Assembly: GCA_001418405.1 (NCBI GenBank)
Contig: LIQL01000187.1
Span: 1-50,655, forward strand
From: Streptomyces diastatochromogenes
Lineage (GTDB): Bacteria; Actinomycetota; Actinomycetes; Streptomycetales; Streptomycetaceae
Direction: 5' to 3'
Length of the DNA stretch: 50,655 bases
The position numbers and the translations under genes are program-made. This document shows positions 25,785 through 34,090 of this stretch, in pieces (within the stretch, counting starts at the first letter, position 1; each line of letters opens with the position of its first letter). The notes under the pieces are model-generated. The model saw only the letters and a program-made list of their open reading frames with translations, did no database searches and was not told the DNA's origin.

Positions 25785-27878
25785 ATGGGTGCGACCGACG
25801 CGTTCCCGGACAGTGCTGCCCAGGCCGGTGCCGGGCCGGCGCAGCCCGGCGGTCTGCTGGACGTGCTGGGCGTCGCCGCCGTCATGCTCGACGCCAAGGG
25901 CCGGATCGCGCTGTGGAGCCCCCAGGCCGAGGAACTCTTCGGCTGGACCGCCGAGGAGGCGCTCGGCCGGTCCGCCGCCCGGCTGCTGGTCCACCCCGAG
26001 CACGTCGAACTCGTCCTGCGCCTCTTCGCGCAGGTGATGTCCGGAGGCGAGAGCTGGGCCGGGGTCTTCCCCGTCCGCCACAAGGACGGCAGCACCCGAC
26101 TGGTCGAATTCCGCAACATGCGGCTCCAGGACGAGCACGGCGCCACCTACGCGCTGGGCATCGCCACCGACCAGGCCGTACTGCGCGAGGTGGAGCGGGA
26201 CCTGGCGCTGTCGGTGCGGCTGGTGGCCCAGTCGCCCATCGGGCTGGCGGTGCTCGACAGCGACCTGCGGTTCGTGATGGTCAACCCGGCACTGGAGCGG
26301 ATCAACGACCTGCCGGCCGAGCAGCACCTCGGCCGGCACGTCCGGGAGGCCCTGTCGTTCCTGGAGACCGGCGTCATCGAGGAGCGGATGCGCGAGGTGC
26401 TGGCCACCGGCCGGCCACTGCTGGACCAGTTCTCGATCGGCCGCACCGCCGCCCACCCCGACGCCGACCAGGCATGGTCGGTGTCGTACTACCGGCTGGA
26501 GGACGCCAACGGGCGGGTGCTGGGCCTGGCCACCTCGGTCGTGGACGTCACCGAGCAGCACCGGGCGGCGACCGAGGCGGCCCGGGCCCGCAGGCGCCTC
26601 GCGATCATCGCGGACGCCTCGGCGAGCGTCGGCACCACCTTGGACGTGGGCCAGACCGCCCAGGAACTGGCCGACGTCATCGTGCCCGAGCTCGCCGACC
26701 TGGCCGCCGTCGACGTCCTCGACGCCGTCCTGGACGGCCGTCGTCCGCCTGTGCCCGGCCGGGGCGGACCGGCCCGGTTCCGGGCCCTGGCGGTGGCCGC
26801 GGCCGGCGAGACGCCCGCGGTCCGGGCCGCCGACCCCACCGGGCAGCTCGCCGCCTACGAGACCGAGCGGCTGATCACCCGTTGCGTCACCGAGGCCCGT
26901 CCGGTGCTGGTCGCGGAGGTGGGCCCGGACGAGCGGCGGCACATCGCCGCCGACCCGCAGGGTGCCGAGCTGCTGCGGGAGGCCGGGCTGCACTCCTACC
27001 TGGCGGTGCCGCTGATCGCCCGCGGCGAGGTGCTGGGCGCGCTCTCGCTGTACCGCACGGACAATCCGGTGCCGTTCGACGAGGACGACGCGGTGCTCGC
27101 CGTCGAACTGGCCGCCCGGGCGGCGGTCTGCATCGACAACGCCCGCTCCTACCAGAGCGAACGGCGCACCGCGCTCACCCTCCAGCGGCACCTGATGAAC
27201 CACCGGCCGCCGCAGCCCACCACGATGGACATCGCCTACCGCTACCAGCCCGCGCAGGCGGCCAGTGAGGTGGGCGGCGACTGGTACGACGTCATCCCGG
27301 TCGCCGGCGACAAGACGGCTCTGGTCGTCGGCGACGTGATGGGCAGCGGCATCAACGCGGCCGCCACCATGGGCCAGTTGCGCACCACCACCCGCGCACT
27401 GGCCGACCTCGACCTCGCCCCCGCCGACGTGCTCCACCACCTCGACCACATCGCCGGTGGCCTCGACCCGGCCTTCGCGACCTGCCTCTACGCCGTGCAC
27501 GACCCGCACCGCGAGGAGTGCCGGATCGCCGTCGCCGGCCACCTGCCGCCCGTCGTGGTGCGCCCCGGCCGGCCACCGGAACTCCTCGACCTGCCGACCG
27601 GCGCCCCGCTCGGCGTCGGCGGGGTCGGTGACGTCACCTTCGAGCAGACCACCGTGCCGTTGCGCGTCGGCGATCAGTTGGTGCTCTACACCGACGGGCT
27701 GATCGAGACCCGCGACCAGGCCATCGACGCCCGTCTGGACCGTCTCCTGGGGCTGCTCGCCGAGCCCGAGCGGCCGCTGGAGGAGCTCTGCGACCGCCTC
27801 CTGGGCGAGCTGCGGCACGGCAACGACCACGATGACGTGGCGCTGCTGATCGCCCGCGTCCGGGGCCCCGAGGGCTGA
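25785..27878 (+). CDS. PAS-PAS-GAF-SpoIIE phosphatase
   Basis: The 697-residue soluble protein has two PAS domains (about residues 27-135, with MLDAKGRIALWSPQAEELFG, and 145-265, with VLDSDLRFVMVNPALERI). A GAF domain follows (about 280-455, LLREAGLHSYLAVPLIARGE), then a C-terminal SpoIIE/PP2C domain (about 480-695) with VGGDWYDVIPV, VVGDVMGSG and DDVALL. It probably senses a small molecule or redox signal and dephosphorylates an anti-anti-sigma protein. There is no anti-sigma kinase domain, unlike the receptor at 30320. GAAGGAG precedes the ATG at 25785. The long in-frame extension upstream is not coding. Confidence 0.9.
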   Translation: MGATDAFPDSAAQAGAGPAQPGGLLDVLGVAAVMLDAKGRIALWSPQAEELFGWTAEEALGRSAARLLVHPEHVELVLRLFAQVMSGGESWAGVFPVRHKDGSTRLVEFRNMRLQDEHGATYALGIATDQAVLREVERDLALSVRLVAQSPIGLAVLDSDLRFVMVNPALERINDLPAEQHLGRHVREALSFLETGVIEERMREVLATGRPLLDQFSIGRTAAHPDADQAWSVSYYRLEDANGRVLGLATSVVDVTEQHRAATEAARARRRLAIIADASASVGTTLDVGQTAQELADVIVPELADLAAVDVLDAVLDGRRPPVPGRGGPARFRALAVAAAGETPAVRAADPTGQLAAYETERLITRCVTEARPVLVAEVGPDERRHIAADPQGAELLREAGLHSYLAVPLIARGEVLGALSLYRTDNPVPFDEDDAVLAVELAARAAVCIDNARSYQSERRTALTLQRHLMNHRPPQPTTMDIAYRYQPAQAASEVGGDWYDVIPVAGDKTALVVGDVMGSGINAAATMGQLRTTTRALADLDLAPADVLHHLDHIAGGLDPAFATCLYAVHDPHREECRIAVAGHLPPVVVRPGRPPELLDLPTGAPLGVGGVGDVTFEQTTVPLRVGDQLVLYTDGLIETRDQAIDARLDRLLGLLAEPERPLEELCDRLLGELRHGNDHDDVALLIARVRGPEG

Positions 27879-27956
27879 CGCCCGCGGCCTGGCGGCCCGG
27901 TGGGGAAAAAGTCGTCGGACCGTGCGGCCGAAGAATCCGCAGCCCGCCGCAGGCCC

Positions 27957-28029
27957 ACGGAATCCGCGTGAACGGCCCCTGTGTGACGTGGATAACCATG
28001 TTTGGTGCTCTGACGGCTACGGATTCCGT
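27957..28029. promoter_or_regulatory. Widely spaced 10-bp inverted repeat before the APC transporter
   Basis: ACGGAATCCG at 27957-27966 and CGGATTCCGT at 28020-28029 are exact complements 53 bases apart, just before the promoter-like element at 28053. The arrangement suits a looping repressor or two sites, but could be chance. Confidence 0.35.
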
Positions 28030-28052
28030 TGCCATACGGCCTTAACGAACTC

Positions 28053-28082
28053 TTGACGTGAGTGTCTGACGGAGGTTGTATT
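28053..28082 (+). promoter_or_regulatory. Probable promoter of the APC transporter gene
   Basis: TTGACG at 28053-28058 and TGTATT at 28077-28082 are 18 bases apart, a vegetative-type match. Transcription would start about 95 bases before the ATG at 28187. Confidence 0.45.
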
Positions 28083-28186
28083 CCGGTCACCGAAGCGGCC
28101 CCGCAGTGCCTCTGGTGCGACCGCCTTCCGGCACTCCCTCCGACAGTGCCACCCCCTTCCTGCCCTCCAGCACCGATGGGACCCGG

Positions 28187-29632
28187 ATGACCGATATGCC
28201 CACCACGCCCGTTGTCACCGCCACCGCAGCGCCGGAAGTCCGGAGCGCGACACCGGCGGACAGTCCCAAACTCACCCGGTCGATCGGTGTGGTCGGCGGC
28301 ACCCTGCTCACCCTGTCCTGCCTGACCCCGGCGTCCTCGCTCTTCGTGATCGTGCCGGACTCGTTCGCCACGCTCGGCACCGGGACGGCGCTGACCATCG
28401 CCATCGCCGCGGTGCTCTGCGTGGGAGTGGCCTTCACCTACTCCGAGTTGGGCACCCTCGTCCCCAGCTCGGGCGGCGAGTACGCCATGGTCGGCACCCT
28501 GATGGGGCGGCTCGCCGGTTGGCTGGTTTTCGTGCTCTCGCTGATCGTCGTCATGATCGTGCCGCCCATCATCGCGTTGGGCACCGCCGACTACCTGGCC
28601 CCGATCGTGCACCTGGACAAGCAGATGACGGCCGCCGCGGTGATGCTGCTGGCCACCGCCATGGGCCTGCTCGACCTGCGCGCCAACGCCTGGATCACCG
28701 GCATCTTCCTGGTCCTGGAAGTGGTGGCCGCCGCGGTCGTGGCCTTCCTCGGCTTCAGCCACACCCACCGCTCCGCCGCCACCCTCGTCCACCCGGTGAT
28801 GGACGCCGGACACGGCACCAGCACCGCGGTCACCGGCGGGCTGATCGTCACCGGCCTCGCCACCGCGCTCTTCATCCTCCAGGGCTTCTCCACCGCGGTG
28901 TACCTCGCGGAGGAGATGGAGAACCCGCGGCGCAACGTCTCCCGCACCGTGCTGTGGACGCTGGGCATCGGCGCCGCCGTGGTCCTCGTCCCGGTCGTCG
29001 CCATCACCCTCGGCGCCCCCGACCTCAAGACGCTCGGCGCCGGCGACGTCGCCGGCATGGTGCAGGGCTGGAGCAACTCCGCCATCGGCACCTTCGTCAG
29101 CCTCTGCATCGCCCTGGCGATCATCAACGCGGCGATCGTGATGGTGATCCAGAACTCCCGGGTGGTCTTCTCCTCGGCGCGCGACGCCGCCTGGCCGGCC
29201 CCCGTCAACCGGATCTTCTCGCACGTCGGCAAGCGCTTCGGCTCACCCTGGGCGGCCACCCTCGCGGTCGGCGTCCCCGGTGCCGCGCTGTGCTTCGCCA
29301 CCCTCGACACCCTCAACGAGGTCACCGGCGTGGCCGTCGCCGGGATGTACGTCTTCGTCGCCCTGGGCGCGCTGGTCTCCCGCCGAGGCGAGCACAAGAA
29401 CCGGCTCGCCTGGCGGATGCCGCTGTGGCCGGTGATCCCGGTGCTGATCGTGCTGGTCCTGGCCTGGGTGTTGGCGCAGCAGAGCGCCAAGAGCCTGCTG
29501 ATCACGGGCGGGTTGATCGTGGTGGCCACCGCCTACTGGGCGCTCTACCTCCGCCCGCGGCAGGACAGCCGCTGGGTGATCTCGGTCCCCGAGGACGAAC
29601 TGGCCACGGCCACCGGTCCGGACCGCTCCTGA
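28187..29632 (+). CDS. APC-superfamily permease
   Basis: The 481-residue integral membrane protein has about 12 spans. IGVVGGTLLTLSCLTPASSL is the first span; YSELGTLVPSSGGEYAMVG and EEMENPRRNVSRTVLWTLG are typical APC loops. It probably carries an amino acid, amine or similar solute. It is not closely similar to the permease at 17509. The start at MTDMPTTPV is chosen from the first ATG in a good position; an ATG three codons later is possible. It lies between two SpoIIE receptor genes, with no evident operon partner. Confidence 0.85.
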   Translation: MTDMPTTPVVTATAAPEVRSATPADSPKLTRSIGVVGGTLLTLSCLTPASSLFVIVPDSFATLGTGTALTIAIAAVLCVGVAFTYSELGTLVPSSGGEYAMVGTLMGRLAGWLVFVLSLIVVMIVPPIIALGTADYLAPIVHLDKQMTAAAVMLLATAMGLLDLRANAWITGIFLVLEVVAAAVVAFLGFSHTHRSAATLVHPVMDAGHGTSTAVTGGLIVTGLATALFILQGFSTAVYLAEEMENPRRNVSRTVLWTLGIGAAVVLVPVVAITLGAPDLKTLGAGDVAGMVQGWSNSAIGTFVSLCIALAIINAAIVMVIQNSRVVFSSARDAAWPAPVNRIFSHVGKRFGSPWAATLAVGVPGAALCFATLDTLNEVTGVAVAGMYVFVALGALVSRRGEHKNRLAWRMPLWPVIPVLIVLVLAWVLAQQSAKSLLITGGLIVVATAYWALYLRPRQDSRWVISVPEDELATATGPDRS

Positions 29633-29648
29633 GTGGTCCGCGCCGTCC

Positions 29649-29990
29649 TCACCGGCCGTTCGACCGGGACAGGGCCAGCGCGTCCAACAGCAGACAGACG
29701 TGGTCGACGGCGTCCCGCCCGGCGGGGCCGTCGGCCACGTCCGCGTCGTCCAGCAGACCGGCGGTGGCCCGCAGCAGCGCACTCAGCCCGGCGGTCGCCG
29801 GCTCCGCCGGCTCCGGGCCCGCGAGGGCGGTACGGATCTGCTCTCTGCTGAGCGGCAGCCCCGTCTCCAGGCAGCGGAACAGCGCGACAGCGGCCCGGCG
29901 GTCCGTGTCGTTCGGCTGCCACGTGCCGCGCGCGTGGTGGTCGATGAGCACCGCCGCCTCGGCCCGGATCTCCTCTGCTGCAACATGCAT
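29649..29990 (-). CDS. Hypothetical protein, 113 aa
   Basis: The reading frame MHVAAEEIRAEAAVLIDHHA to the C-terminus has strongly GC-biased third positions, as real genes here do. The protein is mostly helical and acidic, with no signal or membrane span. I do not recognise it. It is convergent with the APC transporter gene, with only 16 bases between the ends. No ribosome site is visible; TATGAG about a dozen bases upstream could give a leaderless transcript. An overlapping plus-strand frame (29700-30080) looks less gene-like. Confidence 0.55.
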   Translation of the reverse strand: MHVAAEEIRAEAAVLIDHHARGTWQPNDTDRRAAVALFRCLETGLPLSREQIRTALAGPEPAEPATAGLSALLRATAGLLDDADVADGPAGRDAVDHVCLLLDALALSRSNGR

Positions 29991-30319
29991 CCCACGAACG
30001 TCTCATACGCGCCCGACGGCCCCCGGCCCGGCCCCGGGCGCCCACCGGCCGCCCCCGCGCCCCGACGGACTCCCGAGTAAGCACCGCTGACCAGGGACGT
30101 TGCGCGAGGCTCGGACCGCGGCCGGCAGATCCACGGCCGGTCCGCAACCGTTCCCGCCTGTGGGAAGAGTTACACGCGGCGGCTCGGGGAGTGCACGACC
30201 GTAGCCGGGAAACCCGGCGAAAGGTTTTACTGACGCTGTTGCGCCGCAGGATTTCGGGGTCCGCTGCGCTGCGCTGCACGCGGCTCGCCCACGGTATGCG
30301 GGAGGTGTAGAAAGAGGAC
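29991..30319. other. Intergenic gap before the SpoIIE receptor
   Basis: I see no gene here. A run GGTTTTACTGACG at about 30222 is locally AT-rich and may belong to the receptor promoter, but no clear -35/-10 pair is found. AAAGAGG at the right end is the receptor ribosome site. Confidence 0.4.
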
Positions 30320-33043
30320 ATGGCCGGACGCTTCGGCCGCCCGCGTTCGGTTCTGAGGATGCGAACCCTCGCTGGTCAGGTCTTTCTCCTGCAAGTGGCG
30401 ATCGTCGTCTTGCTCGTCGCCGCCGCCATCGCGGCCCTGGTGCTCCAGTCCAGGACCGACTCCGAACGGGAGGCCCGGCACCGTTCGGTCGCCGTTGCCC
30501 AAGCCTTCGCGAACGCGCCCGGCACCGCGGCCGCCCTGACGGGCCCCGACCCCAGCGCCGTGCTCCAGCCCCGCGCGGAGGCCGCCCGCAAGGGCTCCCA
30601 GGTCGACTTCCTCGTCGTCATGAACACCCAGGGCATCCGCTACACCCACCCGCTCCCCGACCGCATCGGCAAGAAGTTCGTCGGCGACATCGGGCCCGCG
30701 CTGGCCGGCCGCGTCACCACCGAGAAGGTCAACGGCACCATCGGCCCGCTGGTCCAAGCGGTGGTGCCCGTGGTCGGCCACGACAGCAAGGTCGTCGGGC
30801 TGGTCTCCGCCGGCATCACCATCACCAAGGTGAGCGGCGTCGTCAACGACCAGTTCCCGCTGCTGTTCGGCTCCGCGGCCGGGGTGCTGCTGCTCACCAC
30901 CGGCGGCACCGCCCTGGTCAGCCGCCGCCTGCGGCGCCAGACCCACGGGCTGGGCCCGGAAGAGATGACGCGGATGTACGAGCACCACGACGCGGTGCTG
31001 CACGCGGTCCGGGAAGGCGTGGTCATCGTCGGCGACGGGCGGCTGGTGCTCGCCAACGACGAGGCCCGGCGCCTGCTCGACCTGCCGCCGGACGTCGAGG
31101 GCCGGCAGGTCGCCGCCATCGGCCTGGACCCGGCCACCGCGGTGCTGCTGGAGTCCGGCCGGGTGGTCACCGACGAGGTGCATCCGGTCGGGGAGCGGCT
31201 GCTCGCCGTCAACCAGCGCTCCACCGAACGCGCCGGCGGCCCGCCCGGCAGCGTCACCACGCTCCGCGACACCACCGAACTCCGGGCCCTGACCGGCCGC
31301 GCCGACCTCGCCCGCGGACGGCTGAAACTGCTCTACGACGCGGGCACCGAGATCGGCACCACCCTCGACGTGGTGCGCACCTGCGAGGAGCTGGCGCGGT
31401 TCGGCGCCGAGCGGTTCAGCGACCTCGTCACCGTCGACCTGGCGGTGTCGGTGCTGAACGGCGAGGAGCCCGAGCCGAACGGACCGGCCGTCGAGATGCG
31501 CCGCACGGCGGTCGGCGGCGAGGTGCCCGAGGGATCGCTCTACCCGGTGGGGGAGCCGATGCGGTTCGCCCCCAGCACCGTGCTCGGGAGCCGGCTGCCG
31601 GCCGGCGAGCCGGTCCTGGAGGCCGACCTGGCCGGGTTCTCCGGCTGGCAGCGGCAGGACCCCGAACGCGCCCGGCAGATCGTCGCACACGGTATCCACT
31701 CGATGATCGCGGTCCCGCTGCGGGCCCGCGGCGTGGTCCTCGGCGTGGTCCTCTTCTGGCGCTCGCACACCCCCGAGGCGTTCGACGAGGAGGACCGCTC
31801 CCTCGCCGAGGAACTGGTCGCCCGGGCCGCGGTCAGCATCGACAACGCCCGCCGCTTCACCCGCGAGCACACGATGGCCGTCACCCTCCAGCGCAGCCTG
31901 CTGCCGCGCGCCCTGCCCGACCAGAACGCCGTCGAGGCCGCCTTCCGCTACCTGCCGGCGCACGCCGGACTCGGCGGGCTGGGCGGCGTCGGCGGCGACT
32001 GGTTCGACATCATCCCGCTGCCCGGCACCCGGGTCGCCCTGGTCGTCGGCGACGTCGTCGGCCACGGCCTGCACGCCGCCGCCACCATGGGCCGGCTGCG
32101 CACCGCCGTCCACAACTTCGCCAACCTCGACGTCCCGCCCGACGAACTGCTGTGGCACCTCGACGAGCTGGTCACCCGCATCGACCAGGACGAGGGCGCC
32201 GAGGGCACCGACAGCGACGCCAAGGCCGGCGTCACCGGTGCCACCTGCCTCTACGCCATCTACGACCCGGTCACCGGCGACTGCACGATGGCCCGCGCCG
32301 GGCACGTCCAGCCGCTGGTGCTGCGGCCGGACGGCGGCGCGGAGTTCGTCGAGGTGCCCGGCGGACCGCCGCTCGGGCTCGGCGGGATGCCCTTCGACAC
32401 CTGCCGGCTCCGGCTCCCCGAGGGCAGCCGCCTGATGCTCTACACCGACGGGCTCGTCGAGCACCGCTCCCGGGCCATCGACGACGGCATGGCCCTGTTG
32501 GGCCGCACCCTCGGCGGCCGCCCCGACCAGACGCCGGAGGAGACCTGCGAGGCCGCGCTCGACGCGCTGCTGCCGGACCACCCGACCGACGACATCGCCC
32601 TGCTCGTCGCCCGCACCCGTCGGCTGCCCGCCGGGCGGATCGCCGACTGGGAGGTCCCCGCCGACCCCTCCGCGGTGGCCCAGGTGCGCGCCGCCGCGGT
32701 CCGCAAGCTGATCGAATGGGGGCTGGCCGAGGAGGCGTTCACCACGGAGTTGATCCTCAGCGAGCTGGTCACCAACGCGATCCGGTACGCCGCCGGTCCG
32801 ATCCGGGTCCGGCTGATCCACGACCGTTCGCTGATCTGCGAGGTCGCCGACCACAGCAGCACCTCGCCGCACCTGCGGCACGCCGCCAGCACCGACGAGG
32901 GCGGCCGCGGCCTCTTCCTGATCGCGCAGCTGGCCGAGCGGTGGGGCACCCGTTACACCGGCGACGGCAAGGTGATCTGGACGGAGCAGGCGCTGCCCGA
33001 ACCGGTCCGGACCCCGGCGGCCCCCGACGACGCCGGCCCCTGA
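30320..33043 (+). CDS. Carboxylate-type sensor with PAS, GAF, SpoIIE and kinase domains
   Basis: The 907-residue receptor has two membrane spans (about residues 17-43 and 182-200) around an extracellular single-Cache domain. The segment DFLVVMNTQGIRYTHPLP followed by IGKKFVGD is the hallmark of DcuS/CitA-type carboxylate sensors. PAS (about 222-330), GAF (about 345-510), SpoIIE/PP2C (about 530-775; VGGDWFDIIPLPG) and an anti-sigma-type HATPase domain (about 785-900; LILSELVTNAIRYA, GGRGLFLI) follow. It probably couples an external carboxylate to sigma-factor control by combining phosphatase and kinase outputs. AAAGAGG precedes the ATG. The sugar-acid catabolic operon starts just downstream. 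Confidence 0.9.
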   Translation: MAGRFGRPRSVLRMRTLAGQVFLLQVAIVVLLVAAAIAALVLQSRTDSEREARHRSVAVAQAFANAPGTAAALTGPDPSAVLQPRAEAARKGSQVDFLVVMNTQGIRYTHPLPDRIGKKFVGDIGPALAGRVTTEKVNGTIGPLVQAVVPVVGHDSKVVGLVSAGITITKVSGVVNDQFPLLFGSAAGVLLLTTGGTALVSRRLRRQTHGLGPEEMTRMYEHHDAVLHAVREGVVIVGDGRLVLANDEARRLLDLPPDVEGRQVAAIGLDPATAVLLESGRVVTDEVHPVGERLLAVNQRSTERAGGPPGSVTTLRDTTELRALTGRADLARGRLKLLYDAGTEIGTTLDVVRTCEELARFGAERFSDLVTVDLAVSVLNGEEPEPNGPAVEMRRTAVGGEVPEGSLYPVGEPMRFAPSTVLGSRLPAGEPVLEADLAGFSGWQRQDPERARQIVAHGIHSMIAVPLRARGVVLGVVLFWRSHTPEAFDEEDRSLAEELVARAAVSIDNARRFTREHTMAVTLQRSLLPRALPDQNAVEAAFRYLPAHAGLGGLGGVGGDWFDIIPLPGTRVALVVGDVVGHGLHAAATMGRLRTAVHNFANLDVPPDELLWHLDELVTRIDQDEGAEGTDSDAKAGVTGATCLYAIYDPVTGDCTMARAGHVQPLVLRPDGGAEFVEVPGGPPLGLGGMPFDTCRLRLPEGSRLMLYTDGLVEHRSRAIDDGMALLGRTLGGRPDQTPEETCEAALDALLPDHPTDDIALLVARTRRLPAGRIADWEVPADPSAVAQVRAAAVRKLIEWGLAEEAFTTELILSELVTNAIRYAAGPIRVRLIHDRSLICEVADHSSTSPHLRHAASTDEGGRGLFLIAQLAERWGTRYTGDGKVIWTEQALPEPVRTPAAPDDAGP

Positions 33044-33072
33044 TCGGGACAACTCCCGGCTGCTAGCCTCAT

Positions 33073-33091
33073 GTTGCGCGAACCGCGCAAC
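33073..33091. promoter_or_regulatory. Inverted repeat before the DeoR gene
   Basis: GTTGCGCG and CGCGCAAC pair perfectly around AAC, 50 bases before the DeoR GTG and downstream of a TAGCCT box (33064-33069). The half-site TTGCGCG recurs before the operon at 34034, so this is the likely autoregulatory site. Confidence 0.75.
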
Positions 33092-33141
33092 TCGGGGCAG
33101 TCGGGGGAGCGGCGGCACGCGGCGAGGAGGGGCGCAGTCAC

Positions 33142-33996
33142 GTGACCAGTGGGGAACGTCCGAGCACCCGCCACCGGCGGGAACGCATGCTGGAACTGCT
33201 CGGCGCCGGGGACGGCAGCGTGCACGACCTGGCGGCCGCCTTCGGGGTCTCGCTGTCCACCGTCCGCCGCGACCTCGCCGCGCTGGCCGGGGACGGCCGG
33301 ATCACCCGCACCTACGGCGGTGCGGTCGACCACCGGGTCGCCGAGCGGTCCTGGCACGACAAGGCCCGGCAGCACCGCACCGAGAAGGGCGCCATCGCCC
33401 GGACCGCCGCCGCCCTGGTCCGCAGCGGCGACGTGGTCCTGCTGGACGCCGGCACCACCGTGGCGCGGCTGGCGCACGAACTGCGTGCCCGCACCGACAT
33501 CACCGTCGTCACCAACGGCCTGTCCACCCTGGTCGAACTGGCCGACGCGGAGGTCGAGGTGGTGGTGCTCGGCGGTCGGCTGCGGCGGCCCAACGAGTCG
33601 CTGCTGGGCACCCGCACCGACCAGGCGCTCCGCGGGATCACCCCGGACCTCGCCTTCCTGGGCGTCGACGGCCTGGACCCGCGGCGCGGGGTGAACTGCC
33701 CGGACCCGGAGCAGGCCGCGCTGAAGGAGACCATGGCACGGTGCGCCCGCACCGCCTGGGTGCTCGCCGACGGCTCCAAGCTCGCCGGCGGCGGGGGCTT
33801 CCCCTACTGGGCGGCGGTGCCACCCGGCACCGGGCTCATCTCGGGCGCCGCGGAGCCCGGTTGCGGGGCGCGCGACGCGGACGACGGGGGTGCCGCACGG
33901 CACTTGGCGGCGTTCGCCGCGGCCGGCTGGTCGGTGCTGCCGTGCGACCGGCCGCCGGCGCCCGAGGACGGCCCCGGCCCGACGCCCGGCTCTTGA
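33142..33996 (+). CDS. DeoR/GlpR-family regulator of the sugar-acid operon
   Basis: The 284-residue product has a DeoR helix-turn-helix at the N-terminus (HDLAAAFGVSLSTVRRDLAAL, then RTYGGAV). The sugar-phosphate-binding domain has LLDAGTTVARLAHEL, VVTNGLSTLVELA, the GGRLRRPNESLLG region and VLADGSKLAG. Such regulators usually respond to a phosphorylated intermediate of the pathway they control, here perhaps 4-phosphothreonate, 4-phosphoerythronate or a triose phosphate. GAGGAGGGG lies upstream of the GTG. The C-terminus is extended and Pro-rich. Shared half-sites link it to its own promoter and to the operon. Confidence 0.9.
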   Translation: MTSGERPSTRHRRERMLELLGAGDGSVHDLAAAFGVSLSTVRRDLAALAGDGRITRTYGGAVDHRVAERSWHDKARQHRTEKGAIARTAAALVRSGDVVLLDAGTTVARLAHELRARTDITVVTNGLSTLVELADAEVEVVVLGGRLRRPNESLLGTRTDQALRGITPDLAFLGVDGLDPRRGVNCPDPEQAALKETMARCARTAWVLADGSKLAGGGGFPYWAAVPPGTGLISGAAEPGCGARDADDGGAARHLAAFAAAGWSVLPCDRPPAPEDGPGPTPGS

Positions 33997-34033
33997 CAGG
34001 CATCCCGCAGCTCGCCACCCTGCCAGTGCGTGA

Positions 34034-34056
34034 ATCGCGCAACTTCCTTGCGCGAT
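34034..34056. promoter_or_regulatory. Inverted repeat before the four-carbon sugar-acid operon
   Basis: ATCGCGCAA and TTGCGCGAT pair perfectly across CTTCC, 34 bases before the kinase ATG. The half-site is that of the DeoR-gene repeat, but in the opposite relative orientation. It is the probable operator of the operon. Confidence 0.75.
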
Positions 34057-34090
34057 CCGGTCATTGTGGAGCCGGCGGGAGGGGGAGCCC

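Noticed and set aside
29700..30080. Plus-strand open frame opposite the hypothetical gene at 29649-29990
   Set aside because: The minus-strand frame has the expected GC-rich third positions; the plus-strand frame is Pro/Arg-rich and extends into non-coding sequence.
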